Source: Dichelobacter nodosus
GTDB lineage: Bacteria > Pseudomonadota > Gammaproteobacteria > Cardiobacteriales > Cardiobacteriaceae
Direction of reading: 5' to 3'
Assembly (NCBI RefSeq): GCF_001263335.1
Contig: NZ_LGVW01000024.1
Location: 1-64,000 of the forward strand
Length of the DNA stretch: 64,000 nucleotides
This document shows positions 1 to 8,303 of the stretch, one piece after another. The notes under the pieces are model-generated. The model was not told the DNA's origin. It saw only the letters and a program-made list of their open reading frames with translations, and ran no database searches. The first letter of the stretch is position 1. The number at the start of each line of letters is the position of its first letter. A program made the translations under genes and the position numbers.

Positions 1-127
1 GAAACAGTTTCTTTCCTAACTTGTGCACTCTCAAAATCATCTGGAAACTCCGTAATATTTTGATAACTAATTAAAAAATAAAATTTAATCAAAATAAAAA
101 TCAGATTAAATTTGGTTCACAGATTAT
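1..127. other. AT-rich edge of an integrated element, no supported gene
   Basis: This stretch is visibly richer in A and T than the rest of the window and lies on the far side of the integrase remnant from the tRNA. On the minus strand one frame stays open from about position 120 to the window start and reads as plausible protein (for example ITEFPDDFESAQV), but it shows no ATG or Shine-Dalgarno here and cannot be called. It is probably foreign DNA belonging to the element inserted at the tRNA-Ser gene. Confidence 0.4.
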
Positions 128-250
128 TTAGTATTTTGCCCGCCAGTATTTACCCTTTTCAGTAACGTATAGATGTAAACCCTCACCGTCAAAGTTCTTT
201 CCTTTGGGTGCTGTTTTGCAGAAAAGCACTGTTGTTAGTTTACCAGCCAT
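128..250 (-). pseudogene. Tyrosine recombinase (phage-type integrase) N-terminal fragment, truncated
   Basis: The 40-residue product begins MAGKLTTVLF and ends in EKGKYWRAKY before a stop. This matches the start of the Arm-DNA-binding domain (DUF4102 type) of P4/phage-like integrases, which typically open MAGKLT, continue with DGxGLxLxV and reach KYWRxKY. Full enzymes are roughly 400 residues; the catalytic domain with its R-H-R-Y residues is absent, so this is a remnant. A good Shine-Dalgarno (AAGGAG, 8 bases before the ATG) survives, so the fragment may still be translated. It reads away from the adjacent tRNA-Ser gene, the usual layout for a tRNA-targeting integrase. The family call is fairly sure from these motifs; loss of function is inferred from the length. 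Confidence 0.7.
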
Positions 251-290
251 CGCTCAAACTCCTTAACAGGGCATGATTTGCGCTCATTTT

Positions 291-351
291 GTAGGTACTT
301 TTTGAAAGCGCATTTTAAGTACCTGCAAAAGTACCCCCAAAGATACCCCCA
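291..351. repeat. Candidate integrase arm-type repeats between integrase start and tRNA
   Basis: GTAGGTACTT (291-300) is a near-inverted copy of AAGTACCTGC (317-326). These are followed by two direct copies of a TACCCCCA core (GTACCCCCA at 331-339, ATACCCCCA at 343-351). Short clustered repeats between an integrase gene and its tRNA target are typical arm-binding sites of attP/attL. The repeats are seen directly; their role is inferred from position. Confidence 0.4.
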
Positions 352-481
352 CTTTTTCCTAAATAACTATAAACGACTAAAAAATCTTATTGACGACAAT
401 CGAAGAATATAACGCCGTTAAATTTTATTAATCTTATGAGAAATAAAGTGTTTTTAGCAACCGAACTCTAAAAATGGCAAT

Positions 482-508
482 AAAAAAAGCAGCTTATAAA
501 AGCTGCTT
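482..508 (-). terminator. Rho-independent terminator of tRNA-Ser
   Basis: A 9-base-pair stem AAGCAGCTT/AAGCTGCTT with a 4-base loop is followed on the minus strand by a run of seven Ts. It lies 11 bases beyond the 3' end of the tRNA. Confidence 0.85.
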
Positions 509-519
509 CTAAGTATCCT

Positions 520-609
520 TGGCGGAGGGACAGAGATTCGAACTCTGGAAGGGCGTGAACCCTTGCCGGTTTTCAAGACCGGTGCAATCAACCGCTCTGC
601 CATCCCTCC
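520..609 (-). tRNA. serT: tRNA-Ser (anticodon UGA)
   Basis: Read on the minus strand, this 90-base sequence opens GGAGGGA, which pairs with TCCCTCC, followed by discriminator G and an encoded CCA. The anticodon arm ACCGGTCTTGAAAACCGG shows anticodon TGA, and there is a long variable arm as in class II tRNAs. The T arm contains GTTCGAATC. It closely resembles the E. coli serine UGA tRNA. The gene is complete and has its own terminator. The integrase remnant just downstream suggests that its 3' end served as an integration site, as tRNA-Ser genes often do. Confidence 0.97.
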
Positions 610-697
610 GCAATTGAGGCGGCAAATGATACGCAGTTTTTTTATTTTTGTCTAGTCTTTAGCGCACGGAAATCGCACTTATTTTATAATTCATTGT

Positions 698-1399
698 ATG
701 AACATAAATTATATTTTATCCGTCATTCGAACAGATTTTTTTCCTAGACACTGCCTTTTATGTCGAAAAATATGCAGCGACTGGTTGTGTGTGGACTGCC
801 AAAGCCTGTGGCAGCCGATTGTTACGCCGCATTGTCAAACTTGCGCCGCTCGTGTTGCGCAAAATCATCGTTTTTGTCAACGGTGCGCCCGTCATTCTCC
901 GGCATTCGATGCGTTTACCGCAGTCTACCGTTATAATGCGCCGGCGCGCACGCTGGTTTTACAAGCAAAATATGCGGCAAATCGCACGGCGTTGACTTAC
1001 ATGGGCGAAATGATGGCAACGCATCTTCCGCCGTGGCAAATTGACGCCATTATTCCCATGCCGATGTCGCGCTGGCGTTATTGGCAACGCGGCTTCAATC
1101 AAACGCATTTTTTAGCGGCAGCGCTGGGGCAGCGTCATCACTTGCCGATTTTAAAAACGGTTTTAGAAAAACGCCACCGTGTGCCGCAGTCTACATTAAC
1201 AACAACCCAACAACGGCAAAAAAATATTTCTGGCGCATTCGTTGCCAAACAAAATATTTCCGGACGCATTTTGTTAGTTGATGACGTGATGACGAGCGGC
1301 GCAACGTTATCTGAAGCGGCGCGTTGTTTAAAACAAGCTGGCGCGGATTGGGTAGGTGCGAGTGTTTTTGCCGCGGTAACGCGGTTATCTGCAAAATAG
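698..1399 (+). CDS. comF: ComF family phosphoribosyltransferase-like protein
   Basis: This 233-residue protein has the ComF layout. Cysteine pairs at about residues 19/22, 31/34, 46/49 and 60/63 form a zinc-ribbon-like N-terminus, and a phosphoribosyltransferase fold carries the PRPP loop ILLVDDVMTSGAT at about 191-203. ComF proteins (GntX in E. coli) are linked to DNA uptake in naturally competent bacteria, acting in the cytoplasm with ComFA or PriA; the exact activity is not settled. It stands alone, 8 bases before yciB. No strong Shine-Dalgarno is visible before the ATG. The family assignment is firm; a competence role is an inference. Confidence 0.88.
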   Translation: MNINYILSVIRTDFFPRHCLLCRKICSDWLCVDCQSLWQPIVTPHCQTCAARVAQNHRFCQRCARHSPAFDAFTAVYRYNAPARTLVLQAKYAANRTALTYMGEMMATHLPPWQIDAIIPMPMSRWRYWQRGFNQTHFLAAALGQRHHLPILKTVLEKRHRVPQSTLTTTQQRQKNISGAFVAKQNISGRILLVDDVMTSGATLSEAARCLKQAGADWVGASVFAAVTRLSAK

Positions 1400-1407
1400 G
1401 AGTTTTT

Positions 1408-1968
1408 ATGCAAGATTTTTTGCCGGTTGTCGCTTTTATTGCGGCTTATGTCGGCGCGCGATTATTGGGCAGTGCGCAAGCGATGTATATCGCCACTGCC
1501 GTTTTAATGCTGGTTAGCGTATTACAAATTATTTATTTTAAATGGCGCCAAAAACCCATTGAAAAACGCCACTGGCTGACTTTAGCCGTGATTTTATTGT
1601 TGGGCAGCATTACCTTAATTTTCCACAACGATTTATTTATCAAACTCAAACCCACGATTTTAAATATTTTAATTGCAATCGTTTTTCTGGGTTCGCAATT
1701 TTTCGGACAAAAAAACCTCACCAAAGCCATGTTACACAGCGTTTTTGATATGCCGGAACTTTTGTGGCGCAAACTCAATTTTGCGTGGGTAGGGTTCTTT
1801 TTATTTGAAGCGGGACTGAATAGCTTCGTCGCGCTTCGTTTTTCTAATGATGTTTACGTTGCTTTTAAATTTTGGGGATTATTGTTGTTAACAATGCTAT
1901 TTATGACGGCGCAAATTTTTGTTTTAAAAGATTATTTACGCCGTGAAAACAATGATGATCACGCGTGA
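1408..1968 (+). CDS. yciB: Inner membrane-spanning protein YciB (septation protein A family)
   Basis: This 186-residue, very hydrophobic protein has about five membrane segments and the family signatures FLPVVAF near the start and NKFxFWG-like text near the end (VAFKFWGLLLLT). The family (IspZ/YciB) is an inner-membrane protein linked to cell-envelope maintenance and septation. The ATG was chosen over an upstream in-frame start inside comF because TAGGAG sits 6 bases before it. The stop overlaps the convergent gene by 10 bases. Confidence 0.9.
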   Translation: MQDFLPVVAFIAAYVGARLLGSAQAMYIATAVLMLVSVLQIIYFKWRQKPIEKRHWLTLAVILLLGSITLIFHNDLFIKLKPTILNILIAIVFLGSQFFGQKNLTKAMLHSVFDMPELLWRKLNFAWVGFFLFEAGLNSFVALRFSNDVYVAFKFWGLLLLTMLFMTAQIFVLKDYLRRENNDDHA

Positions 1969-2273
1969 TCGTCATCTTTTGGGGCATCGGGGAGAAAATT
2001 AAAATAAGTATAAAAATACCCCGATGCTTGATTGATGCGGAAAGTAATATCGCTATCGTCATCAACATAACCTGAAGCGGCAACGAGATTTAATAGTTTT
2101 TCATCGCTGACGCCAACCGTATCTTCCAAAGCAACTACAATAACGCTGTAATACATTTTATGTTCTGGACTATAACAGCGTTGATATAAACCAACGTATT
2201 CAAATAGCGGGAAACGGTGCTCTTCAATAACTTGGCTATCAGCGAGCAATTGAATGCGCGAAAAATCACTCAT
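1959..2273 (-). CDS. Small hypothetical protein downstream of rsfS
   Basis: The 104-residue acidic product starts MSDFSRIQLLADSQVI and ends NFLPDAPKDDDHA. It has no signal peptide, membrane segment or motif I recognise. The ATG was chosen over an upstream in-frame start because AAGAG lies 7 bases before it. It begins 23 bases after the rsfS stop on the same strand, so the two are probably co-transcribed. In many gammaproteobacteria this slot holds rlmH, which this is not. The region YYSVIVVALEDTVGVSDEKL alternates like a small alpha/beta fold. Function unknown; it may be lineage-restricted. Confidence 0.7.
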   Translation of the reverse strand: MSDFSRIQLLADSQVIEEHRFPLFEYVGLYQRCYSPEHKMYYSVIVVALEDTVGVSDEKLLNLVAASGYVDDDSDITFRINQASGYFYTYFNFLPDAPKDDDHA

Positions 2274-2296
2274 AACGTGCTCTTTTAATTGATAAA

Positions 2297-2629
2297 TTAA
2301 TGAATTGCCGGCAGTGACCACAATTTTTCCAAAGCGTACAACTGCCGCGTTTCGGGTCGCATCAAATGCACGATAATATCGCCCAAATCAACTAAAACCC
2401 AATCGCGGCTGTCTTCGCCTTCAACAGCGATGGAATCCATGCCGTGTTCTTTACAATGCTCCACGACTCTATCTGCCAGCGCGTGCAAATGGCGATCGGA
2501 AGTACCGCTGGCAATAATCATATAATCCGCGAAATCTGTTTTATCGCTTAAATCAATGACTTGTATGTTTACCGCTTTTAATTCTTCCAAACTGTTGATG
2601 ATGAGATTTTTAAGATTTTCTAAAGTCAT
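2297..2629 (-). CDS. rsfS: Ribosomal silencing factor RsfS
   Basis: The 110-residue protein matches the RsfS (Iojap, DUF143) family over its whole length: IDLSDKTDFADYMIIASGTS near residues 25-44 and GEDSRDWVLVDLGDIIVHLM at about 70-90. RsfS binds ribosomal protein L14 on the 50S subunit and blocks subunit joining, which slows translation under starvation. In E. coli it lies between nadD and rlmH; neither is present here, and the partner downstream is an unknown small gene. The length is normal for the family. Confidence 0.96.
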   Translation of the reverse strand: MTLENLKNLIINSLEELKAVNIQVIDLSDKTDFADYMIIASGTSDRHLHALADRVVEHCKEHGMDSIAVEGEDSRDWVLVDLGDIIVHLMRPETRQLYALEKLWSLPAIH

Positions 2630-2693
2630 ATATCTTTTTTAAGTATGCTGAAATGTGATTGCGGAACTGAACCGTTCCGCACGAAAAATAATA

Positions 2694-3719
2694 TTAATTA
2701 TCAGGATATTGCGCAATAAAATCTTTAATTTTATTCACCATATGCTCTGATCCGACGATAAACGGCGTCCGTTGATGCAACGCTTGCGGCTGAATATCTA
2801 AAATGCGCTCGTGACCCGTTGTTGCCACGCCGCCGGCTTGTTCGGCAATAAAAGCCATCGGATTGCATTCATAAGAAAGCCGCAATTTGCCATTGGGATA
2901 ATTACTGGCTTGCGGATACATATAAACGCCGCCTTTGAGCATATTACGGTGAAAATCAGCAACCAATGAACCGATGTAACGCGATTTATAAGGACGATGC
3001 TCTTCCGGCGCGTCTTCCTGACAATATTTAATATATTTTTTAATGCCTTGCGGGAATTTCAAATAACCGCCTTCATTGATGGAATAAATTGCGCCGTCTT
3101 TGGGGATTTTTATATTTTCGTGTGATAACAAAAAAGTGCCGAGTGAAGGATCATAGGTAAAGCCGTTTACGCCATTTCCGGTGGTAAAAACCAGCATCGT
3201 TGAAGAACCGTAAATAATATAACCGGCGGCGATTTGTTTATGACCGGGTTGTAAAAAATCTTCCAACGTTACCGGCGTACCAATAGGCGTAACACGATGA
3301 TAAATCGAAAAAATACTGCCTACAGAAACGTTAACATCAATATTAGAGGAACCGTCTAACGGATCCATCAAAATAATATATTTGGCATTATGACCGCGTT
3401 CGGTATCAAAAGCGGTAAATTCTTCTTCTTCTTCGGAAGCAAAACCCGCAATATCATCGCGAGAATAAAACGCTGCTTTCATCGCTTCATGCGCAAAAAC
3501 GTCCAACTTCATTTGCGTTTCGCCTTGCACGTTTTCTCGTCCCATACTGCCCAAAACGAGATCGCTCACTACGCCGGCGCGGTTAATATCGCGGTTTATA
3601 ATTTTTGCCGCCCGCCGCACGGCTGACAAAATACCCGATAAAGAACCTTTTGCCTGCGGATATTCGGCTTGTTTTTCAATAATAAATTCGCCAAGGCTTT
3701 TCACGTTTTTATTCCTCAC
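2694..3719 (-). CDS. fbp: Fructose-1,6-bisphosphatase class I
   Basis: The 341-residue enzyme hydrolyses fructose 1,6-bisphosphate to fructose 6-phosphate, the committed step of gluconeogenesis. Class I hallmarks are visible: FASEEEEEF (acidic metal site), the metal-binding motif [10 protein letters not shown], and substrate-site text such as [15 protein letters not shown] and [15 protein letters not shown]. The length is close to the E. coli enzyme (332). It lies 64 bases upstream of rsfS on the same strand, and the Lrp-family gene upstream reads the same way. Confidence 0.97.
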   Translation of the reverse strand: MRNKNVKSLGEFIIEKQAEYPQAKGSLSGILSAVRRAAKIINRDINRAGVVSDLVLGSMGRENVQGETQMKLDVFAHEAMKAAFYSRDDIAGFASEEEEEFTAFDTERGHNAKYIILMDPLDGSSNIDVNVSVGSIFSIYHRVTPIGTPVTLEDFLQPGHKQIAAGYIIYGSSTMLVFTTGNGVNGFTYDPSLGTFLLSHENIKIPKDGAIYSINEGGYLKFPQGIKKYIKYCQEDAPEEHRPYKSRYIGSLVADFHRNMLKGGVYMYPQASNYPNGKLRLSYECNPMAFIAEQAGGVATTGHERILDIQPQALHQRTPFIVGSEHMVNKIKDFIAQYPDN

Positions 3720-3786
3720 ATTGATTACAAAATAATGCCGCTATTATACGCGGTCATCAGTTCATCATTTATTTAAAAGCGAAAAT

Positions 3787-4260
3787 CTAAGGTTTGGGCT
3801 GACGATCAATAATGCGGCGCATCTCAAAACTCGAATGCACATTGGCAACGCCGGGAATACGATTCAAACGTCCCAATAAAAAAGACTCATATTCCGCCAT
3901 ATTTTTCACCACAACTTGCAACAAATAATCCTCGCTGCGTCCGGTCACTACGCTCATACGAACCACTTCAGGAAAACCTTCAACGGTGCGCTCAAAATCG
4001 GCGTATCGGTCGGGCGTATGTTGATCCATGGTGACGGCGACAAATGCGCTAAATGGAAAACCCAAAGCTTGATGATTCAAACACGCCATATAACCATCTA
4101 TAACGCCTTGTTCTTCCAAGCGTTTTACGCGTCGCGCGCACGGCGTTGGAGAAAGATTGACTTTTTGTGCTAAAGCTAAATTATTGATTCGACCGTCCTG
4201 GCTCAAGATTTCGAGAATACGTTTATCAATTTCATCTAAAAATTGGGTTTTATCACTCAT
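3787..4260 (-). CDS. Lrp/AsnC family transcriptional regulator
   Basis: The 157-residue protein has the Lrp/AsnC layout: an N-terminal helix-turn-helix (LDEIDKRILEILSQDGR...LALAQKVNLSP, about residues 9-48) and a C-terminal RAM/ligand domain with VVTGRSEDYLLQVVV and IPGVANVHSSF. It resembles the global leucine-responsive regulator in length (E. coli Lrp is 164), but several paralogues exist in most genomes. Its upstream region (4261-4440) is AT-rich, as expected for a promoter. Binding targets cannot be told from sequence. Confidence 0.92.
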   Translation of the reverse strand: MSDKTQFLDEIDKRILEILSQDGRINNLALAQKVNLSPTPCARRVKRLEEQGVIDGYMACLNHQALGFPFSAFVAVTMDQHTPDRYADFERTVEGFPEVVRMSVVTGRSEDYLLQVVVKNMAEYESFLLGRLNRIPGVANVHSSFEMRRIIDRQPKP

Positions 4261-4387
4261 TTTTCTTACTTTTTTGTCAATAGAGCCTAAATTATAACAG
4301 ATTGTTCTCTTTTTCTATATTTAAACTTAGGTAAAAATATAAAGTTAATCTATTGTTTTTAAATATAAAATTACATTTTACCGCGCG

Positions 4388-4431
4388 GCGATTTTTTCAT
4401 TATTGCCCGCAATGATTAAGCAAAAAATCGC
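4388..4431. terminator. Long hairpin between nusB and the Lrp-family gene
   Basis: GCGATTTTTT (4388-4397) pairs perfectly with AAAAAATCGC (4422-4431), and the loop can form a smaller ATTGC/GCAAT stem. It lies 10 bases past the nusB stop and may end the riboflavin operon. No separate T-run follows on either strand, so efficient termination is uncertain. The rest of this 180-base gap is AT-rich promoter-like DNA. Confidence 0.4.
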
Positions 4432-4440
4432 GACAAATCA

Positions 4441-4878
4441 TCATCGTGCGCGGTGGCGTTTAGCGCATTGATCGAGTACACCATTAACAAATTTATAACC
4501 ATCATCGCTGCCAAATTGTTTTGCCAATTCTACCGCTTCATTGATGATAACATTTTGATGAATATCAATGCGTTGTGTTAATTCATAAATCCCAATCCAC
4601 AAAATCGCATGCTCAACGGGATCAAGCGTCGCCATATTACGCCGTATAAAATCTGCTGCACAACAATCGAGTTGCTCCGTATTCGTCGTAATGTAAGCCC
4701 ACGCCGCGTCAAAATAATCATGATCGATTTCGCCGGCGCGCGCATCAATCATCTGATTTTCTTTAACTATTTCTGCATCATCGCCAATAATTTGCCATTG
4801 ATATAAACCCTGCAACAATTGCCGGCGCGCTTGGCTGCGTTGCTCAATTGCTTGACGTCTTAAATTTGCGGTGCTCAT
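4441..4878 (-). CDS. nusB: Transcription antitermination factor NusB
   Basis: The 145-residue all-helical protein fits NusB: an N-terminal [22 protein letters not shown] and the conserved late segment [27 protein letters not shown]. NusB binds S10 (NusE) and the boxA RNA of rRNA operons to suppress premature termination. Its ATG overlaps the ribH stop by 4 bases (ATGA), the conserved ribH-nusB coupling of proteobacteria. It is the last gene of the operon. Confidence 0.97.
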   Translation of the reverse strand: MSTANLRRQAIEQRSQARRQLLQGLYQWQIIGDDAEIVKENQMIDARAGEIDHDYFDAAWAYITTNTEQLDCCAADFIRRNMATLDPVEHAILWIGIYELTQRIDIHQNVIINEAVELAKQFGSDDGYKFVNGVLDQCAKRHRAR

Positions 4879-5357
4879 GACCCCATCCGTTTTAATAAAC
4901 TTACCATTTCTATGGCAGCGCGCGCGGCATCGGCGCCTTTATTGCCTGCTTTAGTACCGGCGCGTTCGATGGCTTGCTCAATATTATGCGTCGTTAAAAC
5001 GCCAGTAATCACAGGAAGATCATATTTCAATGCCACTTGCGCCAAACCTTTGGCTTGCTCGTTGACGACCACATCAAAATGCGCGGTACTGCCTTCAATC
5101 ACTGCGCCCAAAGCAATAATTGCATCATATTTTCCCAACATTGCGGCACGTTGCGCGGCAAGCGGCAATTCGTGCGCACCAGGCACATAATAAACATCAA
5201 TATGTTTTCCTTTAACGCCGTGCCGGCATAGGGTATCAATAGCGGCGGTTTCTAATTTATGGACAATCAAATCATTAAAACGAGCGCAAATCAGCGCAAA
5301 ACGCGCGGATTCGTCAACGACAAAATCGCCTTCAATGCGATTAACTTCTTGATTCAT
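4875..5357 (-). CDS. ribH: 6,7-dimethyl-8-ribityllumazine synthase
   Basis: The 160-residue enzyme condenses 5-amino-6-ribitylaminouracil with 3,4-dihydroxy-2-butanone 4-phosphate to give lumazine, the penultimate step of riboflavin synthesis. Visible signatures are ICARFND near residue 24, [12 protein letters not shown] near 58-70 and [14 protein letters not shown] near 83-96, which includes the active-site histidine. The length is typical. It lies 61 bases after ribBA and overlaps nusB by 4 bases. Confidence 0.97.
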   Translation of the reverse strand: MNQEVNRIEGDFVVDESARFALICARFNDLIVHKLETAAIDTLCRHGVKGKHIDVYYVPGAHELPLAAQRAAMLGKYDAIIALGAVIEGSTAHFDVVVNEQAKGLAQVALKYDLPVITGVLTTHNIEQAIERAGTKAGNKGADAARAAIEMVSLLKRMGS

Positions 5358-5418
5358 AAAAATCCTTCTTACAAAATGAAAACACCACTAAAAAGCGGTG
5401 CGGAAAAGGGCGGGTATC

Positions 5419-6525
5419 TTACTTTAATTCCGTTAAAAATTCGCTGACTTCTAATTGATAACCGGATAATCCTGTAAATTTATAAGGCGTGGATAATAAA
5501 CGCATGCGGCGCACGCCTTGATCGATGAGAATTTGCGCGCCAATGCCATAAGTTCGCAAATCATCTTCCTGCTGCGGTTTGGGCGGTGGATTTTGGTGCG
5601 CAAATGCATGCATACGATTGATAATGTGGTTTTGTTTTTCTCCCTCATCTAAAACCACCACAATGCCTTCCTCTTCTTGCGCCAAACGCGATAATGCATC
5701 ATCCAAAGTAAAATTACGTTCGGAAAGCGGCGCACCAAATAAATCGCTAAACGGATTTTGCACGTGCACGCGCACAAAAGTAGCCTTTTGTGGCGAAATT
5801 TTTCCTTTCACCAAAGCATAATGCAAAGTTTTATCCAAAATAGATTGGTACGCGGTGAGCGTAAACGTGCCGTAACGCGTAGGCAATTCACAGGTTGAAA
5901 TTTGCACCACGATTTGCTCGCGTGCCAAACGATAAGCGATTAAATCCGCGATTGTGCCGATTTTTAAACCATGTTCTTCAGCAATCGCTTCTAAATCCGG
6001 ACGACGCGCCATCGTGCCATCATCTTTTAAAATTTCAACAATCACCGCCGCCGGTTCAAAACCCGCCAAACGCGCAAAATCACAGCCTGCTTCCGTGTGT
6101 CCCGCGCGCACCAAAACGCCGCCTTCGCGCGCCACAATAGGAAAAACGTGCCCCGGTTGTACCAAATCTTCGGGAAGCGCTTCTTTAGCAACGGCTTTTT
6201 TAATTGTAGTGGCGCGATCGTACGCCGAAATGCCAGTGGTGACGCCTTCAGCCGCTTCAATGGAAACGGTGAAATTTGTTGCAAATTGAGAACCGTTATT
6301 CATCGCCTGCGGCCATAATTTTAAGCGGTCATTGCGCGCTTGATTAATCGTTAAACAAATCAAACCGCGTCCATATTTCGTCATGAAATTAATTGCTTCC
6401 GGCGTAATATGTTCTGCCAAAATCATCAAATCGCCTTCATTTTCGCGATCTTCGTCGTCCATAATAATGACCATTTTTCCGGCGCGTAAATCGGCAATAA
6501 TTTCTTCAGTACTATGAATCGTCAT
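5419..6525 (-). CDS. ribBA: 3,4-dihydroxy-2-butanone 4-phosphate synthase with degenerate GTP cyclohydrolase II-like domain
   Basis: Residues 1 to about 205 are a complete RibB domain: [19 protein letters not shown], the GITTGISAxDR-like [13 protein letters not shown] and [15 protein letters not shown]. It converts ribulose 5-phosphate to the four-carbon riboflavin precursor. The rest is related to RibA. However, the family zinc-site motif RVHSECLTGD...CDCG is replaced by [20 protein letters not shown] with no cysteines, so GTP cyclohydrolase II activity is very unlikely. Such RibB-RibA' fusions (RibBX type) are known in proteobacteria. A genuine ribA should be elsewhere in the genome. It lies 12 bases after ribE in the riboflavin operon. 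Confidence 0.92.
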   Translation of the reverse strand: MTIHSTEEIIADLRAGKMVIIMDDEDRENEGDLMILAEHITPEAINFMTKYGRGLICLTINQARNDRLKLWPQAMNNGSQFATNFTVSIEAAEGVTTGISAYDRATTIKKAVAKEALPEDLVQPGHVFPIVAREGGVLVRAGHTEAGCDFARLAGFEPAAVIVEILKDDGTMARRPDLEAIAEEHGLKIGTIADLIAYRLAREQIVVQISTCELPTRYGTFTLTAYQSILDKTLHYALVKGKISPQKATFVRVHVQNPFSDLFGAPLSERNFTLDDALSRLAQEEEGIVVVLDEGEKQNHIINRMHAFAHQNPPPKPQQEDDLRTYGIGAQILIDQGVRRMRLLSTPYKFTGLSGYQLEVSEFLTELK

Positions 6526-6537
6526 CGATTATTCCTT

Positions 6538-7182
6538 TTAAAATCCCAATGATTGCAGGCGTTCGAGCGTCAGCGTTCCGGTTTCAGAATCCGTACTTTT
6601 GAGCAAACGCTCCAAATAACGCGCGAGCAAATCCACTTCAATATGAACCGCTTGCCCGATGTGATAATCATCGATAATCGTGTTTTTTTGCGTGTGCGGC
6701 ACAATCATCACGCTAAACTGATCGCCTTGGATATCGTTGATGGTCAAACTCACGCCGTCAACCGTAATGGAACCTTTACGGGCAATATATTTGGTCAGCG
6801 CCGTGGGAACGGAAAACTGTAAACGTTGGCTGCGTCCTTCGGTAACGCGTTCTTTTAATACGGCAATGCCATCTACGTGACCGCTGACTAAATGTCCGCC
6901 CAATTGAGTGTTGAGCGTTGCTGCGGGCTCTAAATTAACGCGCGTATCGACGCGCCAACGCGCAATCGTGGTTAAACGCAACGTTTCTGCGGAAACGTCC
7001 ACCCGAAATCCTTTTGAAATAAAATCGATCACGGTTAAACAAACGCCGTTAACTGCAATGCTATCGCCGAGATGACTATGACTTAAATCAAATTGTTCAG
7101 CGCAAATCTCTAAAGAAAGATCATTGCCGTGCGCCGCGATGGCAGTAATCGTGCCGACGGATTGGATAATTCCCGTAAACAT
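6538..7182 (-). CDS. ribE: Riboflavin synthase alpha chain
   Basis: The 214-residue protein shows the internal duplication of riboflavin synthase. Each half starts with a lumazine-binding repeat: MFTGIIQSVGTI at the N-terminus, and GHLVSGHVDGIAVL near residue 95. DSIAVNGVCLTV in the first half is matched by GSITVDGVSLTI in the second. It dismutates two lumazine molecules to riboflavin plus the ribitylamino-uracil substrate. It sits between ribD and ribBA with gaps of 12-14 bases, clearly in one operon. This gene is called ribC in older E. coli naming. Confidence 0.97.
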   Translation of the reverse strand: MFTGIIQSVGTITAIAAHGNDLSLEICAEQFDLSHSHLGDSIAVNGVCLTVIDFISKGFRVDVSAETLRLTTIARWRVDTRVNLEPAATLNTQLGGHLVSGHVDGIAVLKERVTEGRSQRLQFSVPTALTKYIARKGSITVDGVSLTINDIQGDQFSVMIVPHTQKNTIIDDYHIGQAVHIEVDLLARYLERLLKSTDSETGTLTLERLQSLGF

Positions 7183-7196
7183 ATGTTTTTCCTGAT

Positions 7197-8303
7197 TTAA
7201 GGGTTAACGAGCAAACTCAATCGCCAATCGTCGCCGATGAGATGCGCGTCAGCAATTGAGAAGCGCATTCTATCAGATAAGTGCGCAAGCGGCGGCAGCG
7301 CAACCAGTGGACGCGCCGAATCACCCAAAAAAGTTGGCGCTAAATACAATAAAATTTCATCAACTAATTGCTCGGTTAAAAAAGCGCCGGCAAGTTGCAT
7401 GCCTGCTTCCACAAAAAGATGATTGATTTGCCGACGCCCCAATTCATCAAGCAATGCAGAAAGCGGCACTTTTCCCTGTTCGGTTGCCGGCAGCGATAAA
7501 TATTCCACCATTTGGGGGAAAGATTGCGGCGGTGGTTGAGTTGTCACCATTAAAATAGGCGACGGATCGCAAAACAACGCAGCATTTGCCGGTGTTTTTA
7601 ATTGACTATCGATCACCACGCGCAGCGGCGGATTTGCCGGCAGATCCGTTGGAAAACGCGCCGTTAAACGCGCATTATCGCCAATAACGCTCCCCGTTCC
7701 CGCGAGCACCGCATCAGCGGCAAGACGATGAAAATGTACATCTTTTCTTGCTAATTCGCCCGTAATCCACTGACTTTCGCCGTTTGCCAGCGCCGTGCGT
7801 CCGTCCATACTGGCAGCAATTTTTAAGGTAACCCAAGGTCGTCCCCAACGCATGCGGTGAAAAAAAGGGCGATTTAATTGCAATGCTTCTTGCGCACAAA
7901 TACCTTGTTCAACGCTTATTCCTGCCGCTCGTAATGCCGCAATTCCTTTGCCAGCAACCAAAGGATTGGGATCGGAACAGGCAATAACTACGCGTTTGAC
8001 GCCGGCGGCAATTAAAGCGTGGGTGCACGGCGGCGTGCGTCCAAAATGAGCACAAGGTTCTAAAGTAACGTAAACGGTGGCATCGCGCGCTTGCGTTCCC
8101 GCAGCATTTAACGCATTAATTTCCGCGTGCGCTTCGCCGGCGCGTTGATGCCAGCCTTCGCCGATAATCGTATGATTTTTAACGATAACACAGCCAACGC
8201 GCGGATTGGGTGCCGCAGAAAAAATACTGTTACGCGCCAGTTCCAAAGCGCGGTGCATATAAAAGAGATCGGAATCAGGAGGATTGTTCGTCGGCGAGTT
8301 CAT
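7197..8303 (-). CDS. ribD: Bifunctional riboflavin biosynthesis deaminase/reductase RibD
   Basis: The 368-residue enzyme deaminates and then reduces the pyrimidine intermediate after GTP ring opening. The deaminase domain has the zinc site HAEINAL with PCAHFGRTPPCTHALI (about residues 60-100). The C-terminal reductase domain starts near ASMDGRTALANGESQWI and contains VEAGMQLAGAFL. The first ATG gives a 29-base overlap with nrdR; an internal ATG at 8258 (MHRALELARNS) would remove it and is a reasonable alternative start. Confidence 0.95.
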   Translation of the reverse strand: MNSPTNNPPDSDLFYMHRALELARNSIFSAAPNPRVGCVIVKNHTIIGEGWHQRAGEAHAEINALNAAGTQARDATVYVTLEPCAHFGRTPPCTHALIAAGVKRVVIACSDPNPLVAGKGIAALRAAGISVEQGICAQEALQLNRPFFHRMRWGRPWVTLKIAASMDGRTALANGESQWITGELARKDVHFHRLAADAVLAGTGSVIGDNARLTARFPTDLPANPPLRVVIDSQLKTPANAALFCDPSPILMVTTQPPPQSFPQMVEYLSLPATEQGKVPLSALLDELGRRQINHLFVEAGMQLAGAFLTEQLVDEILLYLAPTFLGDSARPLVALPPLAHLSDRMRFSIADAHLIGDDWRLSLLVNP

